DNA from: Stieleria sp. JC731
Lineage (GTDB): Bacteria; Planctomycetota; Planctomycetia; Pirellulales; Pirellulaceae
Direction: 5' to 3'
NCBI RefSeq assembly: GCF_020966635.1
Contig: NZ_JAJKFQ010000011.1
Span: forward strand, 558,001-622,000
DNA length: 64,000 bases
Shown one piece after another: positions 25,729 through 33,918 of the stretch (its first letter is position 1; each line of letters starts with the position of its first letter). Position numbers and translations under genes: made by a program. Below the pieces are notes generated by a model that saw only the letters and a list, made by a program, of their open reading frames with translations, did not search any database and had not been told where the DNA came from.

Positions 25729-27039
25729 CTATTCCGAGCCTGGCTGGTCTTCTTTTCGGTGTCCGACGTCGATGAGTCCTCGGAACCGTCGAGCGAGCAA
25801 ATAGATCAAACTTACTTCGGCCCATTGAGGGCGGATGTCTTTCGGACGAATGCCCAACTGGCCGGTTTTCGGATCCATTTCGGGGCGGCGGCCCGTTGCG
25901 GAAACTGGCATGTAAACCACGGAGTTGCTGACCGTTGCCGCAGCCGCAGTTAGTTCAGGACAAGTTTGGCGCAGTAGGTCACGGAGTTTGCTTGAAGTTT
26001 CAAGTATCCTGTCTTCATCGATCGCTTCACGATCGCGACTAACTTTTCCGAATGGTGGATTGGCATTTACGTCTGGAAGCAGTTTTTGCCAGGCGTCCCA
26101 TTTGGTAACTAAGATTACCAAGGTCGCATTGATCTTTTCATCTTCTCTCATGCCGGCTTTCTGCCGGACTCGATTAATTGCCTCGAGAAGAATGCTATCT
26201 TGGCGGATCGTTTGACCTGCCGAGCGTCCCTCTCCAGTCATTTGTGGATCAGCACTAAGGCCACTGCATGCGGCACGAAAACGAGGGTCTTGGGTTGGGT
26301 CGAAGCAAAACAGTAGTGCCTCGCTGCGGGCCAGATGGCCGGTGACCGGCCCGGTCGATTCATCCGCACCGGGCAGGAACGATTCGCCCGCATTGTCGTA
26401 AAGGCATAATACCCTCGATAGCGTTGCTTTTTTATCCTCGTGTGGATGGCCTTCGCCGGGGCTGAGAGTGAATAAGAACGGACGGGGCAGGTTGACCGCT
26501 CGGTCGCCCAATTGCACACGGTTGTACAATGTTCCCTGTTCTTCAGTTTTGGGAAGGGACGTCAACTGATCTGGATTATTAGACAGGAACTGACGTTCCT
26601 CATACTCGATTAGCCGGGCATTCATCGCCGCGTCGGCATCAGTCAGCAGTATTTGAAACCGCTCCGCCATTGACCGCCGTGCCTGCCAAATCATAGACGC
26701 GAGAAGGTAGCTCTTGCCGCTACCTGGAGCGCCGAGGATTGAGAAGAAGGCCACGGGGATCTCAAATAAGCGACGTGGAATCTTCAGGTGGCACTGTGGG
26801 CATCCGGTTTCAGTAGCTTCGGAACCTTCGGGATCGATTGCTCTATTGTTTGGCGTGAATCGCGTCGGCAAAAAACGACGTAGTTCGCTTTCACCAAGTT
26901 TTTCATCTCCATAAAGTGAAGAGTGGGTTGCGATCCAAACGGCGTCTTCAGAGGCGAACTCGGCCCAGCAGTGCGGGCAAACCACTTTTTCGAGTAACCT
27001 TAGCGATGATGGACCAGATAAAGGCGAAGTGAAAGTCAT
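25729..27039 (-). CDS. zinc-ribbon P-loop GTPase (double-GTPase-2-like)
   Basis: 436 residues. CxxC pairs at 21-24 and 80-83 (CPHC, CPQC) look like a zinc ribbon or treble clef. A P-loop NTPase follows, with Walker A GAPGSGKS (103-110), a DxxG switch DNAG (215-218), an NKxD-type base-recognition motif in the variant TKWD (312-315), and an SA motif in VSATGR near 378. The order and the TKWD/SA pair point to a TRAFAC-type GTPase. It most resembles the 'double-GTPase' group found next to GAP1. First gene of the minus-strand operon; its promoter must lie in 27040-27526. Likely the switch of the system, soluble in the cytoplasm. Confidence 0.72.
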   Translation of the reverse strand: MTFTSPLSGPSSLRLLEKVVCPHCWAEFASEDAVWIATHSSLYGDEKLGESELRRFLPTRFTPNNRAIDPEGSEATETGCPQCHLKIPRRLFEIPVAFFSILGAPGSGKSYLLASMIWQARRSMAERFQILLTDADAAMNARLIEYEERQFLSNNPDQLTSLPKTEEQGTLYNRVQLGDRAVNLPRPFLFTLSPGEGHPHEDKKATLSRVLCLYDNAGESFLPGADESTGPVTGHLARSEALLFCFDPTQDPRFRAACSGLSADPQMTGEGRSAGQTIRQDSILLEAINRVRQKAGMREDEKINATLVILVTKWDAWQKLLPDVNANPPFGKVSRDREAIDEDRILETSSKLRDLLRQTCPELTAAAATVSNSVVYMPVSATGRRPEMDPKTGQLGIRPKDIRPQWAEVSLIYLLARRFRGLIDVGHRKEDQPGSE

Positions 27040-27526
27040 TTCGTGGGCTGCCGGTGACTGATTGTGAGACTTGTCCGTAGGGCCGCGAGCCGGATTCGTC
27101 TCCAGTGTCCAAGTTGGGGAGCGATTGTACCGCCTTGGCGAGTGGTGGACAACTAGGCACCTAGGGAGTCCAGATTGATAGCTTTCCCGTAACTTGGTGT
27201 TGGTTTGATCTGGTAATTTGAAAGCCGGGTGTGTTTGGTTTGCGAGATGTTAGGCTGGGACTGCGATCGTTCTCACTGTTTTATAGTCGACTACAGAACG
27301 AGCGTTTGTCGAATGATTGGAGATGAAGATTCATTAAAAGTATGTGCTGAAAGGATCGATGCTAAATAGGGCGAGCTTGATGAAGTTCGTCGAAAAAAAT
27401 CCAGTATGAGGCAGCTTTGCCGTAGATGGTAAAAGATTCTGCATCCGAGAAATGAGCGAATGTAGTTTTAAGGTTGTTATATAAGAAACGCAGGTGTTGG
27501 TTTTTTTGCAATGGATCAAGCGTTGG
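27040..27526. promoter_or_regulatory. gene-free island edge holding the operon promoter region
   Basis: 487 bp between the GTPase start (27039, minus strand) and the right kinase repeat (27527, plus strand). No gene, tRNA or insertion sequence was recognised. By position it must contain the promoter of the eight-gene operon. A short palindrome CTAGGCACCTAGG is at 27155-27167, ~115-130 nt upstream of the ATG, and could be an operator. The half next to the kinase repeat is more AT-rich. No -35/-10 pair can be named with confidence. Confidence 0.4.
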
Positions 27527-28227
27527 ATGAATATCGAACGACTGCAATTGCTCGAGTCACTCTTTCGTGAAGCGGTTGACCTTGATGAAGGTAGCGTCGA
27601 TGCGCTGCTAAATGAACGTTGTGGCGACGACTTGTCACTCAAGCGATCCGTCCTGTCACTTCTCACGCGAGACCGCGATCTCGAAAATTCGCAGTACCTT
27701 GCCGCCCCGCCCCACGGAACTGTGCGTTCCGATGCCGAATCGATTTGCGGCACGTACTGTGGCGCATTCAAGCTGGTTCGGCATCTCGGCAGCGGCGGAA
27801 TGGGCGACGTCTTTCTGGGGGTTCGCGATGATGAATTCAAACAGCAAGCCGCGATCAAAATCGTCCGTACCGGCTTTGGCGGCGAAAAGGTGGTCCGGCG
27901 GTTTGATAAGAGATGCAGTTCCTTGCTTCGCTCGGGGAACACGCCAACATCACCAGCATCCTTGACGCCGGAACCACTCAGCACGGGCAACTCTATATCG
28001 CGATGGAGTTTGTCGATGGCTTGCAGATCAACAACTATTGTGACAACCACCGAATGACAGTTCGGGAACGGCTTGAACTGTTTTGCAAAGCCAGTCAAGC
28101 CGTTCAGTTTGCTCATCAAAACGCGATCCTTCATCGTGATTTGAAACCGAGCAATCTGATGGTGACCACCGATGGCAAGCCCATGCTGATCGATTTCGGT
28201 GTTGCCAAGTTGGCGGCATCCAGCTAA
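27527..28227 (+). pseudogene. Ser/Thr protein kinase, frameshifted and truncated (right direct repeat)
   Basis: It starts MNIERLQLLESL like the left fragment and continues into a Hanks-type kinase N-lobe (LVRHLGSGGMGDVFLG, Lys in AAIKIV). Near 27911-27914 the frame shifts: the reading ending RRFDK must drop one base to resume at EMQFLASLGEHANITSILDAG. It then runs through the catalytic loop HRDLKPSN and the Mg-binding DFG (LIDFGVAKL) and stops at TAA 28225-28227. The activation segment, C-lobe and the usual C-terminal membrane/repeat region are absent. Both the frameshift and the truncation argue it is inactive. The 183-bp 5' part duplicates 13965-14147. Confidence 0.85.
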
Positions 28228-29118
28228 GGACATCCTGCAGCTGATATCGAACACCATGCCACTAGATGGCAAATCCGCACCGAACATGAGACCTTTGACT
28301 ACTCACCAACGCTTGACGTAACAACCACCGAGGCACTTTAGCAGATCGAGGTGCCGGCGGGTATTCTGGTGCCAAATCAACGATACTTTTGGGGTGTTGC
28401 TCATGTGGGAAAGAATCGCCTGCAGTCCGACTTCTCAGAGAAGCAAGAGTTTGCGACAGGTGAACTCGACTATCGACTGGAGCCATTCGAGCTTGGCAAA
28501 CATTTCAATTGTGACGTTGTCAAAAGCCCTGGCGATCAAACCGAAGATGCGTTTCAAGTTTCGTCAACGCAGTTACTAATTGATGGTTTTCGGCCGGAAG
28601 GCGGCAATGAAAAGTATCGGGGGCTTCCCGAGAATCATCGGATCGGTCCGCATCGTCTTGGCGAACATCAGAAGCCAAATGCGATTCAATTTGGAAAGCA
28701 CTCCGCGGCTATTCGTTTGAAGCTTCCTCGGACTAAAACGAAAGCCCTACGTTTTCTACTTGCGTCCGCTTTGTCTGCGTACGAGCCAGACGGTGCTGCG
28801 ATCGAAGTGTTATTAGAGTACGCCGATGGAACGGGCGAGAAACGCGTTGTGAATTGCCCCGATTGGACGATGAAGTCCGACTGTCAACTGCCCGACGATG
28901 GGGTATTGCCAACCAATATCGTTCGCCATGGGATCGATCGGGGAACGGTTGCTGGTGCTGCTTTTAATGCGAACTACGCATTGTTCGACACCATGATTGC
29001 CGTCGACTCTAGCCGTGAACTACTTGCGATCGTCATTCCTGCCAAACAGGAATGCACACGTTTCAGCAGCGAAGCACGAATCAATATCCTTGCGATTACT
29101 GGCGTTGTATCCAAATAA
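28228..29118 (+). pseudogene. remnant of a secreted FN3-containing protein fused behind the broken kinase
   Basis: The same frame as the kinase 3' part continues past its TAA with recognisable protein sequence: WQIRTEHETFDYSPTLDVTT, then a TAG at 28339-28341, then PAGILVPNQRYFWGVAHVG. This is a fibronectin type III domain interrupted by a stop. A ~230-residue C-terminal domain follows with a jelly-roll-like segment (IRLKLPRTKTKALRFLLAS to LLEYADGTGEKRVV), similar in style to carbohydrate-binding modules. There is no start codon, signal peptide or N-terminal part. An internal start could give a ~255-residue product, but the broken FN3 domain argues for a deletion scar joining two unrelated genes. 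Confidence 0.68.
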
Positions 29119-29257
29119 GTTTTGTCCCGGAAAGCATCGAGCAAATGGGCCAGCCAACAATCGCCTCTGAAATTTGACTTGGGCGTTGGCAACGAACAAA
29201 CTATCGGTTCGACCCAAGATCGCATCCTTGCTGCGTGTTTAAAACGATAGGTTCAAC

Positions 29258-29280
29258 AACGCCGATTCTTTGGCGTTTTG
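29258..29280 (+). terminator. weak terminator-like hairpin upstream of the sulfatase
   Basis: AACGCC (29258-29263), a 7-8-nt loop, GGCGTT (29272-29277), then a short T run. It lies 139 nt after the FN3 remnant and ~100 nt before the sulfatase start, so it could separate the two. The T tract is short, hence low confidence. Confidence 0.35.
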
Positions 29281-29380
29281 GTCTGATGAAGAAAGGCGGC
29301 GTGAACCACGGAGCACAATGTCTACAGGTGCGGTCGAAATGCTACAGATGGTTTGCGCATCCGAATGAACGGGATTTAAA

Positions 29381-30889
29381 ATGTTACAGTTTCTGGATTC
29401 GAGCCATCTAGTTTGCCGCTCAGTCAGTACCCATCGATTTCTATTTCGAATAAGGGCAATTGCGATTGTCGCAGCACTCGGCCTGATAATGCCGAGCACC
29501 TTGCTCTGTACGGCTAAAGTTGATGCCGCTGAACATCCCAATGTCGTCATTATGCTGGCCGATGACATGGGGTTCGGCGAGCTTCAATGTTTGAATCCAG
29601 AACGGGGCAAGATCCCAACACCACAGCTCGACCGCATCGCCGCATCAGGAATGGTCTTTTCGGATGCCCATAGCGGATCAAGCGTTTGCACGCCTACTCG
29701 CTATGGCCTGTTGACCGGAAGATATGCTTGGCGGACACGTTTGCAGTCAGGGGTTCTGACAGGCGGTCAATCGCTGATCGCAGAAGACCGCTGTACCATC
29801 GCCAAACTTCTGACCGATGCTGGCTACGATACGGCGGTAATCGGCAAGTGGCATTTGGGGATGTTGTTTGACGGTGAGCATCAAACGAAAGATGTCGAGG
29901 TTGGAGTTAAGGTCACACACGGTCCGATCGATCGAGGTGGCTTTCAAACGTTTCATGGGTTTCATCATGCAAGACAAATCAAGACTTGGATCGATGGTTC
30001 GGTTGTCACCGAGAACATCCAGCCAGTCGAGATGTTGCCGCGATTAACCGAAGCCGCTGTAAGCTTCATCGAATCACGAAACGCCGAATCGAAGCCGTTT
30101 CTTCTCTATGTGCCATGGAGTTCACCACACAGCCCCGTCGTGCCATCTAAGAAGTGGGCTGGAAAAAGTGGCTTGAACGAGCACGCAGACTTTGTGATGC
30201 AATCCGACGATAGCTTTGGACAGGTTATTGACGCACTGGAGCGTACTGGGCTTCGTCAGAATACTTTGATCATCTGCAGCAGCGACAACGGAACGTCTGC
30301 CCCAACGTCTAAGATGTCCGAATTGCAAAGTAAGGGCCACTTCTCCAGTGGCGATTTGCGTGGATCAAAGGCTGATATTTGGGACGGAGGACATCGGGTT
30401 CCATTCATCGTATCTTGGCCCGAACACGTTCAAGCAGGATCGTCCTGCGATCAGTTGGTTGGTCTTCAAGACGTATTGGCAACGTTAGCCGAAATGATCA
30501 ACGTTCCAGTTCCGTCTGGATGCGGAGAAGATAGTGTGAGCTTTTACTCGCTCTTGAAAGGTGATCGTTCACCAACGCGAACAAGTTTGGTGCATCACAG
30601 CGTCTCGGGATACTTTGCGATTCGGCAAGGCGATTGGAAATTATCCTTGTGTCCCGATTCGGGCGGCTGGACGGGAAAACGACCGAGTAAAAAAACGTGG
30701 AGAAGCTATCAGGAACAGGGGCTTCCAATGGTTCAACTCGTTAATATCGCCAAAGATCTTGGCGAACAGCAGAACTTGGCCAACGAATACCCAGAAAAGG
30801 TTGTCGCCCTAAAAAATAAGCTCACCCAAATCGTCAACGAACATCCCAACGATACCCAAATCACAATCGAAAAGTCGCCCCGAAAGTAG
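29381..30889 (+). CDS. secreted Cys-type sulfatase
   Basis: 502-residue arylsulfatase-family enzyme that hydrolyses sulfate esters, probably on algal or host polysaccharides, as is typical of marine planctomycetes. A signal peptide (AIAIVAALGLIMP and on, cleavage near VDAAE, ~50) is followed by the metal-binding ADDMGFGE (Asp61/Asp62). The formylglycine motif is C-x-P-x-R, CTPTR, with Cys103 to be converted by FGE, then the conserved LLTGRYAWR. Further conserved blocks are GKWHLG and SSDNG. A maturase (FGE or anSME) must act on it and is not in this window. It is convergent with the PyrD-like gene, whose 3' end is 17 nt away. Confidence 0.92.
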   Translation: MLQFLDSSHLVCRSVSTHRFLFRIRAIAIVAALGLIMPSTLLCTAKVDAAEHPNVVIMLADDMGFGELQCLNPERGKIPTPQLDRIAASGMVFSDAHSGSSVCTPTRYGLLTGRYAWRTRLQSGVLTGGQSLIAEDRCTIAKLLTDAGYDTAVIGKWHLGMLFDGEHQTKDVEVGVKVTHGPIDRGGFQTFHGFHHARQIKTWIDGSVVTENIQPVEMLPRLTEAAVSFIESRNAESKPFLLYVPWSSPHSPVVPSKKWAGKSGLNEHADFVMQSDDSFGQVIDALERTGLRQNTLIICSSDNGTSAPTSKMSELQSKGHFSSGDLRGSKADIWDGGHRVPFIVSWPEHVQAGSSCDQLVGLQDVLATLAEMINVPVPSGCGEDSVSFYSLLKGDRSPTRTSLVHHSVSGYFAIRQGDWKLSLCPDSGGWTGKRPSKKTWRSYQEQGLPMVQLVNIAKDLGEQQNLANEYPEKVVALKNKLTQIVNEHPNDTQITIEKSPRK

Positions 30890-30905
30890 ACGTGCCGGAA
30901 ACCTT

Positions 30906-32009
30906 TTAGGTGTCTTGGCCGATCAGTTCGCTGATGTTGAGGATACCTTGGTGGCCTAGCTTTTGGCTTAAGTCATGATTGATTGACCTTACCAGTTTCG
31001 GGCCATGGTAGATCAATGCGGTGTAGAGTTGGACGATCGAGGCGCCGAGCCTGACGCGTCGCAACACGTCATCGGCATTCTCGATTCCCCCAGCCGATAT
31101 TAAATGAAGCCGTGTCTGACGAGTCTTGCGGTAAAGCCACGCCGTTTTCTGGTCCATCCAGTGCTTGATTGGCTGGCCTGAGATTGCCCCTGGGAGACGC
31201 TGCAAACGCTGATGTTTGATCTTGAATGTGGAGCCCGATTGTGAGGATAGGTTCAACATCAGGCCGGAAACATTTGCATTTTGGAGAGCGATATCGATTA
31301 CTTCGTCAATCAAATGGTCATTCCAGTCCGGTGAGACTTTCAGAAAAATGGGAATGTCGAAAGCTTTGAATTGAATGTCCTTCAGCAGTCCTGCCAGTCG
31401 AGATGTTGTTTCGAAGAAGCCCCTTCCGTCCGAAGTGTTGGGGCAACTGAGATTTAGCATCAGATAGGACGCGAACGGCGCAAGAAGCTTTGCGGACTGT
31501 AGATAGTCGTCGAGAATCTGATCTTCAGTCGCATCATCGGAAGGGCCGTCGTTGGTGTTGACGATGTTGATTCCCAGAGGGACGACTAATGTGCCACGTT
31601 CGCTTAACATCTGCAGGCGTTTTGCGACAACGGATGCACCGTCATTAGGAAGACCATAATGAACCTTGATCCCTCGGTCTTTCGTTAGTCTCCATAGTCT
31701 CGGGCGTGGGTTTCCAAGCGAGGGCCGTGCCGAAACTGAACCGATCTCAAGATGTCCAAATCCGAGTGATTGAAGCGACGCGATCGCGTGTCCGGATTTG
31801 TCGAGACCGGCCGCCAAGCCAATCGGCGATCGCAAACGTAGACCAGCGATCGTGGTGGCAAGGCGACTATCGATCCGCTGAGTTGTTCTTGGTTGAGCCC
31901 CAAAACGCGGCAGTGCTTGTGTGACGCGTGCCCCACCGATCACGAGATTGTGCGCCGTCTCGGCATTTAAACGAAATAGTAGTGGACGCAGCAAACGATA
32001 GGGAAACAC
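30906..32009 (-). CDS. pyrD: dihydroorotate dehydrogenase-like protein (class-2-type architecture)
   Basis: 367 residues with the class-2 N-terminal membrane-association helices (PLLFRLNAETAHNLV). The FMN barrel has AAGLDKSG, GFGHLEIGSVSARP and GASIVQLYTALIYHGP. Two substrate-site blocks are unusual for class 2. The loop that normally carries the catalytic serine (NxSSPNT) reads NLSCPNT, with Cys189 as in class-1 enzymes, and the TNTT orotate-binding segment reads LNLSS. The asparagines of NxxxPN and YGLPN are kept. It is either an authentic but divergent PyrD, oxidising dihydroorotate to orotate with quinone, or a paralogue with another substrate. The symbol is given for the family. Confidence 0.75.
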   Translation of the reverse strand: MFPYRLLRPLLFRLNAETAHNLVIGGARVTQALPRFGAQPRTTQRIDSRLATTIAGLRLRSPIGLAAGLDKSGHAIASLQSLGFGHLEIGSVSARPSLGNPRPRLWRLTKDRGIKVHYGLPNDGASVVAKRLQMLSERGTLVVPLGINIVNTNDGPSDDATEDQILDDYLQSAKLLAPFASYLMLNLSCPNTSDGRGFFETTSRLAGLLKDIQFKAFDIPIFLKVSPDWNDHLIDEVIDIALQNANVSGLMLNLSSQSGSTFKIKHQRLQRLPGAISGQPIKHWMDQKTAWLYRKTRQTRLHLISAGGIENADDVLRRVRLGASIVQLYTALIYHGPKLVRSINHDLSQKLGHQGILNISELIGQDT

Positions 32010-32041
32010 TGCAATGGACCGAATGATGGGGGCAAGCGATG

Positions 32042-32992
32042 CTACTTCGCATCGTTTAGCAATCGAGCAAGATGTTTTGAAAAGCTCTGTAGCTGCGACT
32101 CATTATAGGTGAACTGCCCGGCAAGCTTTGCGGATTCTTTATCCCAGTTGACTTCATTTCCCGGAGGAAGATCCACCAATCCAAAGGCTCTCTCACTGGG
32201 GAAGCCGAAGAAATTAAATTCGTTGGCATCGACATGGATGTGCCGCGCTTCGACGGTCTTGAATGGAGTCATACGAAAAGGTGAGTCAATGACTGGGAAA
32301 CTGGTCTTTCCCTGTTCCACTCCCAGAGGCGCCAAGAGCCATGTGATCATCGCACCTTCGCCCGTCATTGGATCGATGTAGACAAAGTGTCGCGTGATAT
32401 AGGGGCGATTCTGACCGCGGCGATGCATCATCGAGGGTGCGTCGAAGATGATAATTTCCTCTGATCTTCCAACAACCTGGACTTTTTTGAGCTGCTGTTC
32501 GCTAGTCTTGAGCACTTGATTCGGAATCAATCCTAGTGACACACCAAGCTCTGCTGCTTTATCAGAGGAGACAATGATTCTGCCTTGGTCAGTGGCGACA
32601 CTGTAGCCAGCAGCGACATCGGCCAGTCGAAACTGTTTCTGCTGTGGGGCAGCATTTGTTGTCTGGATTACCGACGCCATCAACGTGAGTGAGCACTTCG
32701 TTGCCGCATCGCGAACTGTACTGCTAACGCCTTTTGCATCCCCTGAGGACAGCTTCGGAATCGCTAGTAAAATTAATCGATTGAAGGGCGAATTGGCCTG
32801 CGGCGACTCGATATCTACCCCCGGTGGGATCACCGTGATTGCATGAGGAATCGCTTGGGTCGGACTGACCGCAAAGACCGACGATGATACCGCTGTGGCG
32901 ATGATCATTCCGATGGCCAGCGTCACGCCTATTTTGCGTCTCGCCGGTCGCATTGTGCCGCTTCGGGAGTTATGTTCCATCGGATCACCCAT
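32042..32992 (-). CDS. secreted protein of unknown function
   Basis: 316 residues; family not recognised. A basic N-terminus (RPARRKIGV) and a hydrophobic core (TLAIGMIIATAVSSSVFA) form a signal peptide with likely cleavage near SPTQA. The mature part is a mixed alpha/beta domain with IIIFDAPSMMHRRGQNRPYI and HIHVDANEFNFFGFPSERAF, and no catalytic motif that I can name. ATG codons at 32992, 32980 and 32953 are all possible starts; the last gives the most compact signal peptide. It is divergent from the ABC ATPase gene, with the two starts 27 nt apart, and 32 nt upstream of the PyrD-like gene on the same strand, so the two may be co-transcribed. Confidence 0.65.
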   Translation of the reverse strand: MGDPMEHNSRSGTMRPARRKIGVTLAIGMIIATAVSSSVFAVSPTQAIPHAITVIPPGVDIESPQANSPFNRLILLAIPKLSSGDAKGVSSTVRDAATKCSLTLMASVIQTTNAAPQQKQFRLADVAAGYSVATDQGRIIVSSDKAAELGVSLGLIPNQVLKTSEQQLKKVQVVGRSEEIIIFDAPSMMHRRGQNRPYITRHFVYIDPMTGEGAMITWLLAPLGVEQGKTSFPVIDSPFRMTPFKTVEARHIHVDANEFNFFGFPSERAFGLVDLPPGNEVNWDKESAKLAGQFTYNESQLQSFSKHLARLLNDAK

Positions 32993-33019
32993 CTCTCAAG
33001 TCGATTAGTCCACCACAAA

Positions 33020-33715
33020 ATGTCGGATCGTGTACCCAACGATGATAACGCCGACGCGATCATCAAGACAATTTCACTCTCACGCTACTTTCCCGAAGGT
33101 GACGTGCACGCGCTGCGGGATGTGTCGCTAGAAATCCCTCGCCAGTCACATGTGGCGATTGTCGGGAAAAGCGGAAGCGGCAAGTCGACACTCTTGAATT
33201 TGATCGGCGGAATGGATCAACCCAGTTCAGGATCGATCCAGTTCAATGGGCAGCCATTGAAATCATTGAATTTGGATCGCTACCGTTGTGATCAGATCGG
33301 TTTTGTTTTTCAACGTTACTATTTGCTTCCCAATCTGACAGCGGTTGAGAATGTACAGATCCCGATGTTCGAGACGACGTTGAATGCGTCAGAGAGAATC
33401 GAAAAAGCACGGCAGCTTTTGTCGCAGGTCGGTCTGTCAGGAAGGGAGCGGCACCTGCCGAGACAGCTATCGGGTGGTGAGTGCCAGAGGGTTGCGATTG
33501 CTCGAGCGATTGCGAATGATCCGAAGCTGATTCTTGCTGATGAACCGACCGGGGCATTGGATAGCGACACCGGCTCGCAAATCTTGACCCTACTGGAATC
33601 GCTGCAGCAGTCGAATCAAACCGCATTGGTTGTCGTCACCCACGATGATGTTATCGCGGGACGAGCCGGTTCGCAGATTGAGCTGAAAGATGGCGAGATC
33701 GCAGACATCAGGTGA
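33020..33715 (+). CDS. ABC transporter ATP-binding protein (LolD/MacB type)
   Basis: 231-residue ATPase. Walker A is GKSGSGKST (~49-57), the Q-loop IGFVFQRYYLLPNLTAVENV, the signature LSGGE, Walker B LILADEPTGALDS, and the switch His lies in VVVTHD. The long Q-loop block and GALDS are typical of the LolD/MacB/FtsE branch, which works with FtsX-like permeases to extrude substrates or sort lipoproteins. No permease gene is adjacent. ATG at 33020 is chosen because longer in-frame starts would overlap the divergent gene. Confidence 0.85.
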   Translation: MSDRVPNDDNADAIIKTISLSRYFPEGDVHALRDVSLEIPRQSHVAIVGKSGSGKSTLLNLIGGMDQPSSGSIQFNGQPLKSLNLDRYRCDQIGFVFQRYYLLPNLTAVENVQIPMFETTLNASERIEKARQLLSQVGLSGRERHLPRQLSGGECQRVAIARAIANDPKLILADEPTGALDSDTGSQILTLLESLQQSNQTALVVVTHDDVIAGRAGSQIELKDGEIADIR

Positions 33716-33726
33716 CAAGAAGATCT

Positions 33727-33847
33727 AGCAGCCTGTTGACTTTCGATTGTCGCCCTTCACTCCGTGAAGGTAGCGCTCATTCCAGCAAGTCTTGCGAAGT
33801 CGAAAGCGACTTTGTGAGACATCAAATCTGAAAATCAACAGGTCGCT
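33727..33847. repeat. 121-bp inverted-repeat element between convergent genes
   Basis: AGCAGCCTGTTGACTTTC (33727-33744) and the reverse complement of 33830-33847 match at 15 of 18 positions. Inside are two more perfect hairpins: CTTCAC-TCC-GTGAAG (33755-33769) and AAGTCG-AAAG-CGACTT (33797-33812). There is no open frame. The terminal sequence resembles the AGCAGCCTGTT that opens repeat cluster 1. It lies between the 3' ends of the ABC ATPase (plus) and clpV (minus), so it may serve as a bidirectional terminator or be a MITE-like element. Confidence 0.6.
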
Positions 33848-33918
33848 TGGTTCAGCTTGACACTTGATCGACTAGGACGTCCGCACGCGGAATTCCTTGA
33901 CCTGAGTTCGATGTGCGG

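Larger units (their letters stand above)
14148..27526. mobile_element. putative 13.4-kb island bounded by 183-bp direct repeats
   Basis: The segment lies between two same-orientation copies of the first 183 bp of a kinase gene (13965-14147 and 27527-27709). The left copy stops exactly where the island begins, and the right copy continues into a kinase domain. That is the arrangement expected if an element entered a sigma/kinase locus and carried or copied the 5' end of the gene. The content is a single minus-strand eight-gene operon plus two apparently gene-free ends. No integrase, transposase or tRNA target is visible, so the mechanism is open; unequal duplication of a kinase 5' end is an alternative. 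Confidence 0.5.

Noticed and set aside
14148-27526. Integrase, transposase or tRNA that would explain the island
   Set aside because: All genes in the segment were read and none resembles a recombinase; no tRNA-like cloverleaf was found at either edge.
27334-28287. 317-codon open frame on the minus strand across the kinase remnant
   Set aside because: It runs antisense to kinase motifs that are clear on the plus strand and has no protein signature of its own.
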